Shown here: positions 1 through 7,975 of the stretch, one piece after another
How the letters are laid out: each line of letters opens with the position of its first letter
How positions within the stretch are numbered: position 1 is the first letter of the stretch
NCBI RefSeq assembly: GCF_900129005.1
Contig: NZ_FQUN01000004.1
Coordinates: 1-64,000, forward strand
Reading direction: 5' to 3'
DNA: 64,000 bases
Origin: Leeuwenhoekiella marinoflava DSM 3653
Lineage (GTDB): Bacteria; Bacteroidota; Bacteroidia; Flavobacteriales; Flavobacteriaceae
Notes under the pieces: model-generated
What the model was told of the DNA's origin: nothing
Seen by the model: the letters and a program-made list of their open reading frames with translations, nothing else
Databases searched by the model: none
Made by a program: the position numbers and the translations under genes

Positions 1-430
1 GGAAGGGGGTAAGCCAATTAATATCTTTTGGTTCGGAATAAACATAGGAAGTTACGAAGGAGCGGAGTGATAGCGACGTGGAGCAGGCAATAGCATACAT
101 GAATAGCTTTTTTAGTATTCAATAAGCTTTTTTCTTTTTTGCATCGCCCAAAAAAGAACCAAAATCCTCATCCCCAACCCTTCTCCCATAGAGAAGGGAG
201 TTTGATTCCTGACAGCATCCCTCGTGAGATTCAAAACACGTTCAGCATGACGCTTTAACAAATTGGAAGGGGGTAAGCCAATTAATATCTTTTGATTCGG
301 AATAAACATAGGAAGTTACGAAGGAGCGGAGCGATAGCGATGTGGAGTTAGCAATAGCATACATGAATAGCTTTTTTAGGGTTCAATAAGCTTTTTTCTT
401 TTTTGCATTGCCCAAAAAAGAACCAAAAAA
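1..430. repeat. Two direct copies of a ~170 bp non-coding block
   Basis: Positions 1-~171 and 265-~430 are near-identical: both begin ggaagggggtaagccaatta, both run through a stretch ending in a T-rich tail and cccaaaaaagaaccaaaa, and they are offset by exactly 264 bases. The intervening 172-264 carries a run resembling the cccttctcc... boilerplate found in many flavobacterial intergenic repeats. No credible gene lies in 1-678; a 65-residue minus-strand frame at 112-309 is an accident of the repeat. The left copy may continue beyond the window. Confidence 0.85.
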
Positions 431-442
431 GTCTAGGCTTAT

Positions 443-501
443 AGGAGGTTCTCTAAATTTATTGCTCGCTGCGCTGCATGCAAATTATAAGAGAACCTCC
501 T
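443..501. repeat. Inverted repeat with 12 bp arms
   Basis: The arm aggaggttctct (443-454) is answered by agagaacctcct (490-501), with a 35-base loop rich in GC-palindromic bits. It lies between the direct repeat and uvrA. It has no T-run directly after it, so it looks more like a repeat-element end or RNA structure than a simple terminator. Confidence 0.6.
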
Positions 502-678
502 GATAGGGCAGTACTGGAGTTTTAATAAACCTTGTTTTAAACTTATACTAAAGCTCCCTTCTCTCCCGAAGCGCAGGGGAGGAGAAAGGCCGAAGGTTAC
601 TTCGGTTCACTGCTCCTGGCGTCGCAATACTCAGCAATCAAAGGTTACCGCTTTTAAATAATGAATAACCAATAACAA

Positions 679-3462
679 TCAAAGTTTCTCTTTTAAATAC
701 TGCGCGGTATAGGACTTTTTATTTTTAGCGACTTCTTCTGGAGTACCGGAAGCAATAAGGTGCCCGCCATTTTCGCCACCTTCCAAACCTAAATCAATCA
801 CGTGGTCTGCACATTTGATCAGATCCAGATTGTGTTCTACTACTAAAATAGAATGTCCTTTTTTAATCAAGGCCTGAAAAGAAGTCAGCAACTTCTGAAT
901 ATCGTGAAAATGCAAACCGGTTGTAGGTTCGTCAAAAATGAACAGGTTCTTTTCTTTGGTGGTACCTTTTACTAAAAACGAGGCCAGTTTGATACGCTGT
1001 GCTTCTCCGCCCGAAAGCGTAGAGGAGCTTTGTCCCAGTGTTACATAGCCCAGACCTACATCTTGTAAGGGTTTGAGCTTGCGCGTTATTTTATCTTGTT
1101 TGTGTTCTTTAAAGAATGTTATCGCATCATCTATGGTTAGGTTGAGCATGTCGTCTATATTCTTGCCTTCAAAAGTAACTTCGAGTACTTCTTTTTTGAA
1201 ACGCTTTCCTTTACAGACTTCACACTCTAAATGTACATCAGCCATAAACTGCATTTCGATGGTCACTTCGCCTTCTCCTTTACAGTTTTCACAACGTCCA
1301 CCATCTACATTAAACGAGAAATGCTTGGTTTGAAAATTACGGATCTTACTGAGTTTCTGTCCCGCATATAACGAACGGATGTCGTCATAAGCTTTAATAT
1401 AGGTCACCGGATTGGAACGCGAAGAACGCCCTATAGGATTCTGATCTACAAATTCTATGTGATTGATGTTGTCAAAGTTGCCTTCAATGCCGGTCATTTG
1501 ACCCACTTTCTCCCCATAACCGCCTGTTTCTTTAAGCATAGACGGATATAAGAGCTTTTTAACCAGCGTACTTTTACCACTACCGGAAACTCCGGTTACC
1601 GCTACAAAAACACCTAATGGAAAACGAACATCTATATTCTTCAAATTATTCTCCCGAGCCCCGATGATATCCACATAATACTTAGAAGTTCGTCGGGTTT
1701 CAGGGACTTTGATCTCCATCTCTCCGTTGAGGTATTTTGCAGTTAGGGAGTTACTTTTAAGGATCTCATCGTAAGTACCCACAGCAACCACATCACCACC
1801 AAAAGTCCCGGCTTCCGGACCAATATCAATGATCTCATCGGCTGCCTTCATAATATCTTCATCGTGTTCTACCACAATCACCGTATTCCCCAGATCGCGT
1901 AGGTTTTTAAGTACCTCAATCAGACGCTCGGTATCTTTAGGATGCAAACCTATACTGGGTTCATCTAAGATATACATAGAGCCCACCAGACTACTTCCCA
2001 AAGAAGTGGCCAGGTTGATACGTTGCGATTCACCCCCGGAAAGGGTATTGGATTTTCGATTTAAAGTCAGGTAATTCAAACCAACTTTTGAAAGGAATTC
2101 TAATCTGCTTTCAATCTCCGTCAACAGGCGTTTTGCGATTTTGGTGTCGTGTTCGCTTAGTTTTAGTTGCTTGAAGAAATCAGCTACTTTGTTAAGTGGT
2201 AAGCCCACTAAATCTGTTATGGTCGCACCACCAATCTTGACGTAGTTAGCTTCTTTTCGCAGGCGTTTACCCCCACATGTTTTACAACGGGTTTTTCCGC
2301 GATAGCGCGAAAGCATCACCCTATTTTGGATTTTATAGGCTTTAGATTCTAAAAACTCAAAAAACGAATTCAAGCCTTCAAAATGTTTGTTTCCTTTCCA
2401 AATCAAGTCCTTTTGAGCTTCGGAAAGTTCGAAATACGGTTTATGAATAGGGAAATCAAACTTATAGGCATTATTCACGAGTTGGTCTCTATAATAACTC
2501 ATACTATCCCCACGCCATGGAAAAATAGCATTCTCATAAACCGAAAGCGCCGTGTTAGGAATCACCAGATCCTCATCAATACCAATCACATCACCATAGC
2601 CCTCACAAGTAGGGCAGGCACCATACGGGTTGTTGAAACTGAATAAGTGTACATTAGGTTCGAGAAAGCTTATTCCATCCAATTCAAAACTGTTGCTAAA
2701 ATGACGTTGTTTATTGGTGGCAAGATCTTCTACATAAGCTTCGCCCTTGCCTTCAAAAAATGCTGTTTGTACTGCATCAGCGAGCCGGTTGTAAAAATCT
2801 TCCTCGTCTTTTTTAATGATTCGGTCAACAACCAGAAAGAGATTGTCAGTCTTTTTGATGCTTCCGGTTTCTTCAATACGCACCACATCGTCATTTACTT
2901 TAATACGCGCATAACCTTGTTGCTTCAGGATATTCAGCTTTTCTTCAATCTTTCGGCCTTCTTCTAGAATAAACGGAGCCAGCAACAGCAATTTACTGCG
3001 CTCCTCAAAAGCGCGTACATATTCAACAACATCAGTTACCGTATCTTTTTTGACTTCGTCGCCAGAAATAGGAGAGTAAGTTCTCCCGACACGAGCAAAA
3101 AGCAATTTCAGGTAATCGTAAATCTCTGTAGAAGTCCCTACAGTAGAACGCGGGTTGGTACTGTTTACCTTTTGCTCAATGGCAATAGCAGGTGCAATAC
3201 CTTTTATATAGTCAACCTTGGGTTTGTTTAAACGCCCTAAGAACTGGCGCGCATACGAAGATAAACTCTCCACATAGCGGCGCTGTCCTTCTGCATAAAG
3301 CGTGTCAAATGCAAGACTGGACTTACCCGAACCCGATAAACCGGTAATCACAACCAGTTTATTACGCGGTATTATGGTATTTATATTTTTTAAATTATGA
3401 AGCTTAGCCCCTTTAATGATGATATTCTGTTTAGGGTCCGCTTTAGAAACGTCAATGATCAT
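679..3462 (-). CDS. uvrA: UvrABC system protein A (excinuclease ATPase subunit)
   Basis: UvrA finds bulky DNA lesions, loads UvrB and so starts nucleotide excision repair in the cytoplasm. The 927-residue protein is close to the usual ~940. It shows two ABC ATPase halves: Walker A GLSGSGKS at residues 41-48 and a second GVSGSGKST near 625; two ABC signatures, LSGGESQR and LSGGEAQR; and zinc-binding CxxC pairs (CPTC, CKTC in the first half; CENC, CEVC in the second). The start at MIIDVSKADP gives the expected lead-in to the first ATPase. It is transcribed alone, divergently from the sigma factor gene to its right, with 230 bases between them. Nothing is missing. Confidence 0.98.
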   Translation of the reverse strand: MIIDVSKADPKQNIIIKGAKLHNLKNINTIIPRNKLVVITGLSGSGKSSLAFDTLYAEGQRRYVESLSSYARQFLGRLNKPKVDYIKGIAPAIAIEQKVNSTNPRSTVGTSTEIYDYLKLLFARVGRTYSPISGDEVKKDTVTDVVEYVRAFEERSKLLLLAPFILEEGRKIEEKLNILKQQGYARIKVNDDVVRIEETGSIKKTDNLFLVVDRIIKKDEEDFYNRLADAVQTAFFEGKGEAYVEDLATNKQRHFSNSFELDGISFLEPNVHLFSFNNPYGACPTCEGYGDVIGIDEDLVIPNTALSVYENAIFPWRGDSMSYYRDQLVNNAYKFDFPIHKPYFELSEAQKDLIWKGNKHFEGLNSFFEFLESKAYKIQNRVMLSRYRGKTRCKTCGGKRLRKEANYVKIGGATITDLVGLPLNKVADFFKQLKLSEHDTKIAKRLLTEIESRLEFLSKVGLNYLTLNRKSNTLSGGESQRINLATSLGSSLVGSMYILDEPSIGLHPKDTERLIEVLKNLRDLGNTVIVVEHDEDIMKAADEIIDIGPEAGTFGGDVVAVGTYDEILKSNSLTAKYLNGEMEIKVPETRRTSKYYVDIIGARENNLKNIDVRFPLGVFVAVTGVSGSGKSTLVKKLLYPSMLKETGGYGEKVGQMTGIEGNFDNINHIEFVDQNPIGRSSRSNPVTYIKAYDDIRSLYAGQKLSKIRNFQTKHFSFNVDGGRCENCKGEGEVTIEMQFMADVHLECEVCKGKRFKKEVLEVTFEGKNIDDMLNLTIDDAITFFKEHKQDKITRKLKPLQDVGLGYVTLGQSSSTLSGGEAQRIKLASFLVKGTTKEKNLFIFDEPTTGLHFHDIQKLLTSFQALIKKGHSILVVEHNLDLIKCADHVIDLGLEGGENGGHLIASGTPEEVAKNKKSYTAQYLKEKL

Positions 3463-3559
3463 AGCAATAGGTATAGGTATGCAAAGATAATTTATAGTAT
3501 GGATAACCCATCAAAGATTTGCCCAACGTCCTGTTAATGTTAAAATTGTAGAACGGGTG

Positions 3560-3591
3560 TTGTTTATTTGGAATGAAAGTTGTTATATTTG
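3560..3591 (+). promoter_or_regulatory. Candidate Bacteroidota-type promoter for the ECF sigma gene
   Basis: TTG at 3560-3562 lies 21 bases before TATATTTG at 3584-3591, which matches the TAnnTTTG -7 element of Bacteroidota promoters. It would give a leader of about 95 bases before the ATG at 3693. The match is by eye only. Confidence 0.4.
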
Positions 3592-3692
3592 GTTCACTAT
3601 TAACAAATAAGCGAAACGCCTATATCTGAAAATTACTTTTTAAAACTTTGACCGGTCCTTAAAGGATCAACTTAACCTACAAAAGTAATTTT

Positions 3693-4277
3693 ATGGAAGA
3701 TATGTTAATAACTGACGCAGCTCTGGTCAGCAACTACATACAGGGCGATGAAGCGGCACTTTCTGTTTTAATATCAAGGCATCAGCAACGTATATATAGT
3801 TTTATTTACTCTAAGGTCTATGACCGTGATGTAACTGAAGACATTTTTCAGGATACCTTTATCAAAGTAATTCGCACGTTAAAACGCGGCGGATATAACG
3901 AAGAAGGAAAGTTTTTACCCTGGGTGATGCGTATTGCTCACAACCTGGTAATTGATTATTTTAGAAAGAACAAACGCATGCCGAAGTTTGACAACACCGG
4001 CGACTTTAACATATTTTCTGTTTTAGGAGATCCCGATTTAAATGCCGAAAAGCGCATTATTAAAGATCAGGTAGAAGAAGACGTGCGTAAACTTATTGAA
4101 GAATTACCTGAAGATCAACGCGATGTTTTGGTGATGCGTATCTATAAAGATATGAGTTTTAAAGAAATAGCAGAGCGTACCGATGTGAGTATCAACACCG
4201 CTCTGGGACGTATGCGTTATGCATTGATCAACCTGAGAAAGGTGATTGAGAAAAACAATATAATTTTAACAAATTGA
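3693..4277 (+). CDS. ECF-type RNA polymerase sigma factor
   Basis: A 194-residue sigma-70 family protein with only regions 2 and 4. Region 2 runs at about residues 22-92 (RHQQRIYSFIYSKV, DIFQDTFIKVIR, WVMRIAHNLVIDYFRK) and region 4 at about 133-188 (LPEDQRDVLVMRIYKDMSFKEIAERTDVSINT is the helix-turn-helix stretch, here in shortened form ELPEDQRDVLV...FKEIAERTDVS). It directs RNA polymerase to an unknown regulon. No anti-sigma gene with a membrane segment follows; instead a 48-residue soluble protein lies 58 bases downstream and probably shares the transcript. This sigma plus mini-protein arrangement is, as far as I know, common in flavobacteria, which suggests a housekeeping-like rather than signal-specific ECF. 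Confidence 0.93.
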   Translation: MEDMLITDAALVSNYIQGDEAALSVLISRHQQRIYSFIYSKVYDRDVTEDIFQDTFIKVIRTLKRGGYNEEGKFLPWVMRIAHNLVIDYFRKNKRMPKFDNTGDFNIFSVLGDPDLNAEKRIIKDQVEEDVRKLIEELPEDQRDVLVMRIYKDMSFKEIAERTDVSINTALGRMRYALINLRKVIEKNNIILTN

Positions 4278-4335
4278 AGTAAACTAAATCCAAAAAGTGT
4301 ACGTTATAGGTAGACTAATAACCAAACGTCATTTG

Positions 4336-4482
4336 ATGGAAAACATTTACTCTAAGAAATCGTGTGATCACGATAAAAACTTACAACCTTCTAAAGAGAC
4401 GGTTAACCGCATTTTAAATTATTCTAAGGCTTTAAGTGTTATGAATACCAAATTTGGAAAGTTTGAGAACCTTCTCAATTAA
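4336..4482 (+). CDS. Small conserved-looking protein (48 aa) downstream of ECF sigma
   Basis: The reading frame is open from a GTG at 4297, but the ATG at 4336 (MENIYSKKSCDHDKNLQPS...) gives a tidier start and 48 residues. The protein is soluble, has one cysteine (KKSCDHDK) and a C-terminal half predicted to be helical (ETVNRILNYSKALSVM). It follows the sigma gene by 58 bases and is closed by a good terminator, so it is very likely the second gene of that transcript. Its role is unknown; a modulator of the sigma factor is a guess from position only. Confidence 0.7.
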   Translation: MENIYSKKSCDHDKNLQPSKETVNRILNYSKALSVMNTKFGKFENLLN

Positions 4483-4488
4483 AACTGA

Positions 4489-4517
4489 AAATCCCCGTTA
4501 TTTAGCGGGGATTTTTG
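4489..4517 (+). terminator. Intrinsic terminator after the sigma/mini-protein unit
   Basis: aatccccg / cggggatt stem around a short loop, followed by tttttga. It ends the rightward transcript and may also serve the converging leftward gene. Confidence 0.8.
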
Positions 4518-4541
4518 ATTTAAGGTTCTTAAGATCATTTT

Positions 4542-4907
4542 TTAAGACCGAGGCAATTTAAAACGACTTAAAACTTTATATACATTTTCAGGGTCATCTT
4601 GAGCGTGATAGTTAAAATGAATTTGTTCAATATTTACTTCATAGGTTTCGCCCGAATATGGATATTCTGGCATGCAAATCAATTTGGGTTTGAATTTCGT
4701 TTCTTGAGTGAGAATAGCTATAGGATTTTCAATAGCTACACTCCAAGTTGCTTTGCCACCGTTTATTAAGGGGAGGTAGTTGTTAAGAATAATGTGTTTG
4801 ATGATATCTGATATTTTCCAATTGGATTGAATTGTGATCTCTTGTAAATGGGAATCTATATCATCTCCTGCAGCAACACTGTCTCTATTAATTTTTATAG
4901 TTTTCAC
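4542..4907 (-). CDS. Hypothetical protein, second gene of the nth operon
   Basis: A 121-residue soluble protein without signal peptide or membrane segment that I do not recognise. Its start is a GTG at 4907-4905, one base after the nth stop codon, so the two are translationally close and surely co-transcribed. The sequence mixes beta-type segments (ATWSVAIENPIAILTQE) with a charged C-terminus (HAQDDPENVYKVLSRFKLPRS). No motif indicates a repair function; the link to nth is positional. The convergent sigma-unit terminator lies just beyond its stop. Confidence 0.65.
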   Translation of the reverse strand: MKTIKINRDSVAAGDDIDSHLQEITIQSNWKISDIIKHIILNNYLPLINGGKATWSVAIENPIAILTQETKFKPKLICMPEYPYSGETYEVNIEQIHFNYHAQDDPENVYKVLSRFKLPRS

Positions 4908-4908
4908 C

Positions 4909-5565
4909 CTATTTCTTCCCCTTATAATATTCTTTTAAAACACTTTTGCGACCTATGGTTGCGGTGATGATATCTTTATGGAGATCCCATCCGCGGGCCG
5001 GACTGTATTGCCGTCCGTACCAAATGATTTGCAGGTGGAGTTCGTTCCAAAGGTCTTTAGGAAAAAGACGCTTGGCATCTTTTTCGGTTTGAACTACGTT
5101 TTTACCATTGGTTAAATTCCAGCGATACATCAATCGGTGAATGTGCGTATCTACCGGAAATGCCGGTATATTAAAGGCCTGCGCTACAACAACACTTGCC
5201 GTTTTATGGCCTACCGCCGGTAACTGCTCCAGTTCTTCAATACTTTCAGGAACCCTTCCGTTATACTTATCAATTAAAATATGTGAGAGTCCGTATATAC
5301 CTTTTGCTTTCATCGGTGACAAGCCCACCGGTTTGATGATCTCCCGTATTTCTTCCACAGAAAGCTTTATCATATCATATGGGTTGTCGGCAACTTCAAA
5401 TAATAATGGTGTGATTTGATTCACCTTGACATCGGTACTTTGCGCACTCATCAAAACAGCGATGAGCAATGTATATGGATCTTTATGATCTAACGGAATG
5501 GGAATTTGTGGATACAAACGCTTTAACGTATCTATAACAAAGGTTACCTTATCGGCTTTAGTCAT
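4909..5565 (-). CDS. nth: Endonuclease III-like DNA glycosylase/AP lyase lacking the iron-sulphur cluster cysteines
   Basis: Base-excision repair glycosylase for oxidised pyrimidines. The 218 residues match the family length. The helix-hairpin-helix with catalytic lysine is visible as LPAVGHKTASVV (about 115-126) and the catalytic aspartate in FPVDTHIHR (about 136-144). The usual C-terminal C-x6-C-x2-C-x5-C cluster loop is replaced by YGRQYSPARGWDLHKDIIT, and the whole protein contains no cysteine. The fold may therefore be stabilised without a 4Fe-4S cluster; loss of cluster does not abolish activity in known cluster-less HhH-GPD enzymes, but activity here is inferred. It is divergent from bcp and leads a two-gene operon. 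Confidence 0.93.
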   Translation of the reverse strand: MTKADKVTFVIDTLKRLYPQIPIPLDHKDPYTLLIAVLMSAQSTDVKVNQITPLLFEVADNPYDMIKLSVEEIREIIKPVGLSPMKAKGIYGLSHILIDKYNGRVPESIEELEQLPAVGHKTASVVVAQAFNIPAFPVDTHIHRLMYRWNLTNGKNVVQTEKDAKRLFPKDLWNELHLQIIWYGRQYSPARGWDLHKDIITATIGRKSVLKEYYKGKK

Positions 5566-5652
5566 TATCTGTAATTTTAGGGTCTGAATGCAAAAGAAGC
5601 AATTGCTTCACTATAATTAAAGTAATAATAAGAATAATAAAAATAAACCGAT

Positions 5653-6102
5653 ATGAACATGCTTAAAGAAGGAGATCAAGTACCTGAATTTACTACAACA
5701 GATCAGGACGGTAACGAAGTAAAATGGAGTGATTATGCAACTAAAAAAGTTGTGGTGTTCTTTTATCCTAAGGCTTCTACACCGGGCTGTACGGCAGAAG
5801 CGTGTAACCTGAGAGATCATTATAAAGCGTTGCAAGCTGCAGGGTACGAACTGCTGGGAGTAAGTGCAGATTCTGAAAAACGCCAGCGTAATTTTAAAAC
5901 TAAATATGAGTTCCCATTTCCGTTATTGGCAGATGAAGATAAAACGGTGATCAACGCTTTTGGTGTTTGGGGACCTAAAAAATTTATGGGGAAAGAATAC
6001 GACGGAATTCACCGTACTACCTTTATTGTAGAAAACGGCACCGTAACCCGTGTCATCGGAAAAGTAAAAACAAAAGATCACGCTGCGCAGATCTTAGAAT
6101 AG
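5653..6102 (+). CDS. bcp: Thioredoxin-dependent thiol peroxidase (Bcp/PrxQ type)
   Basis: Cytoplasmic peroxiredoxin that reduces hydroperoxides with electrons from thioredoxin. In 149 residues it shows the AhpC/TSA thioredoxin fold, the peroxidatic Cys46 in STPGCTAEACNLRD and the resolving Cys51 five residues later, the spacing of the atypical 2-Cys Bcp class. The downstream IHRTTFIVENG strand and Arg are also typical. The start at ATG 5653 (a second ATG follows at 5659) fits homologues that begin MLKEGDxxPxF. It faces away from nth across 87 bases and has its own terminator, so it is a single-gene unit. Confidence 0.96.
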   Translation: MNMLKEGDQVPEFTTTDQDGNEVKWSDYATKKVVVFFYPKASTPGCTAEACNLRDHYKALQAAGYELLGVSADSEKRQRNFKTKYEFPFPLLADEDKTVINAFGVWGPKKFMGKEYDGIHRTTFIVENGTVTRVIGKVKTKDHAAQILE

Positions 6103-6128
6103 CAATTACCTACATAAATAAGAATTGA

Positions 6129-6160
6129 AGAGGCTGCTAATTAAGCAGTCTTTTTTTTTC
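6129..6160 (+). terminator. Intrinsic terminator after bcp
   Basis: Stem gactgctt/aggcagtc-like (aggctgctaattaagcagtct) followed by nine T residues. Confidence 0.85.
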
Positions 6161-6347
6161 AGTATTCTAAAATCAATTTGTGCCCGCTTAACACAAATCC
6201 TTAGAACAGGTTTAAATAGTAAAGTTGCGGTAACTTTTTTAACGTTTAATTGATTTAAAATTAATTCAACCACGATGCGAAATTAACCTCCCTCAAGAGT
6301 CCTAATGATAGATTTGTTTCAAACTAAAAATCAAACTTTATTTAAAA

Positions 6348-7901
6348 ATGACTACACTTAAAAAACTTCTTTTTAACCTTATGATGCTTGCATCGGTAAG
6401 TGTTGTATTTCTTGCTTGTGATGTAGAAGACGGTATGGATGGTATCGACGGAATTGACGGTGAGGACGGAACCGACGGCATTGACGGTGAGGATGGTGAA
6501 GATTTCACTCCAGACCCGGGAATGTTCTCAAACAAATCTAACTTAGCTCCACTAGTAGCGATGATGCCGCAGTTTAATTATGTTAATGCGTATTCAATAA
6601 TCAGTTCTTCTGATACGCTAAGCAACGACTTTAAATTAATAGGTGCTCAGGACGGTGCCGGATTTTTAAAAGATCCAGATAGTGATGGTTATATATATGT
6701 TGTAAATGCCGAAGATACCTATGCTGTTTCTCGTATTATGCTCGATAAAGATTTAAAACCTATAAGCGGCGAGTGGTTATTGAATTCAAGTGTGGGAGAC
6801 TACGCGCGCCAATGTAGCGGTACCATGTGGGAAGCTGCAATTCACGGCGGTTCACAGGATCTGTTTCTTTCAGCTTCAGAAAGCATAAATTACGATGTAA
6901 AAGGAATTGATCCTTATATGATCCCAACTCCAGGTGCAGATTTTGGCCTGGATGCTTTAGGCGAATTCTCTTGGGAAAACGCAGTGCCGCTACCTAAAGA
7001 TGCTTACTCAGGAAAGACAGTTATCATTGGTGGAGATGATGATTCAGATGTTTCTGAAGGTCAGGTGACGATGTACCTTTCTGAGAATGGGGATGCGGAC
7101 TTAGATAATGGTAAGATCTACGTGTTGCGTTTTAAAGAAATTAGCGACAATACAGGTGGGAAAACAGAAGTAACAGCCGGCGAAATTTATAACGAAAGCG
7201 ATCTGGATTTTCAGGAAACATATGCCGTTGAATTTGTAGAAATTCCTAACGGAAAGGATATGACAAAAGATGAAATGGAAGACGCTTGCGTAGCGGTTCA
7301 GGCATCTGGTTTTATGCGTGTTGAAGATGTAGATTATCAAAAAGGCTCTGCTGCAAATAATCGCAACGTATATTTTGCAGTTACCGGTAGAGGACCTGAA
7401 GGAAACTACAACAACTGGGGAACCGTTTACAAATTAGAGTTGGATGAAAACAATCCGCTTGAAGGTCAATTAACGCAAGTAATTAGCGGAAACACCAATA
7501 CTAACAATGAGGATGGTAATGTTTCGGTATTGCAGAGCCCTGATAACATCTGTGTGACTGAAAACTTTATTTATACACAGGAAGACCCTAACTCATTCAG
7601 CAGGGGGCATTCAGCTTACATCTATCAATCTGATTTAAATGGAAACAACACCAGCGTTGTTTTGGAGTTTGTAGTACGTCAGGATCTTGCTCCTAACGGT
7701 ACAGGATTAAGTGGCGAGTATGGTGCGTTGATTGATATCTCGGATAAAGTAGGACAACCGGGTACATTTATCCTCAATCTTCAGCCTCACTATTGGAGAG
7801 ATGATAGCTTCAGAGGTCGTGATGGACATACCTTTACAGATGGTACTTATGAGGATAATCAAGGTGGACAAATTGTTTTATTACAGGGCTTACCAAGATA
7901 A
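6348..7901 (+). CDS. PhoX-like (DUF839) beta-propeller lipoprotein with a Gly-X-Asp tract
   Basis: A 517-residue exported lipoprotein. Signal peptide with lipobox FLAC, lipidated Cys24. Residues 29-52 are eight uninterrupted collagen-like Gly-X-Asp triplets, an acidic flexible spacer. The rest resembles the PhoX/DUF839 phosphatase-like propeller: RVEDVDYQKG (about 324), NVYFAVTGRG, GTVYKLELD, LQSPDNICV and YTQEDPNSFS occupy the order seen in that family (EDG, FYFVTT, L-x-N, QEDP). PhoX enzymes are calcium/iron phosphatases; I infer relation, not activity, because the full metal site cannot be confirmed by eye. It is followed after a terminator hairpin by a di-haem peroxidase and likely forms a functional pair with it. 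Confidence 0.75.
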   Translation: MTTLKKLLFNLMMLASVSVVFLACDVEDGMDGIDGIDGEDGTDGIDGEDGEDFTPDPGMFSNKSNLAPLVAMMPQFNYVNAYSIISSSDTLSNDFKLIGAQDGAGFLKDPDSDGYIYVVNAEDTYAVSRIMLDKDLKPISGEWLLNSSVGDYARQCSGTMWEAAIHGGSQDLFLSASESINYDVKGIDPYMIPTPGADFGLDALGEFSWENAVPLPKDAYSGKTVIIGGDDDSDVSEGQVTMYLSENGDADLDNGKIYVLRFKEISDNTGGKTEVTAGEIYNESDLDFQETYAVEFVEIPNGKDMTKDEMEDACVAVQASGFMRVEDVDYQKGSAANNRNVYFAVTGRGPEGNYNNWGTVYKLELDENNPLEGQLTQVISGNTNTNNEDGNVSVLQSPDNICVTENFIYTQEDPNSFSRGHSAYIYQSDLNGNNTSVVLEFVVRQDLAPNGTGLSGEYGALIDISDKVGQPGTFILNLQPHYWRDDSFRGRDGHTFTDGTYEDNQGGQIVLLQGLPR

Positions 7902-7923
7902 GTTTTAGATGAACAATATTTAA

Positions 7924-7953
7924 AAACCTCCGTTTTTTGACGGGGGTTTTTTC
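7924..7953 (+). terminator. Terminator hairpin between the PhoX-like and peroxidase genes
   Basis: aacctccg / cgggggtt stem (one wobble) around ttttttga, followed by a T-run. Because the next gene starts within 25 bases, it may act as a partial terminator lowering expression of the peroxidase. Confidence 0.75.
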
Positions 7954-7975
7954 TATGAAATCAAATTTAGAGATA

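Noticed and set aside
112-309. 65-residue minus-strand reading frame in the first repeat
   Set aside because: Lies inside a directly repeated non-coding block and has no protein-like character or homologue that I recognise.
7937-7975. Upstream starts (TTG 7937, ATG 7955) for the peroxidase
   Set aside because: They lie in the preceding terminator or lengthen the signal peptide; ATG 7976 gives the cleanest lipoprotein signal.
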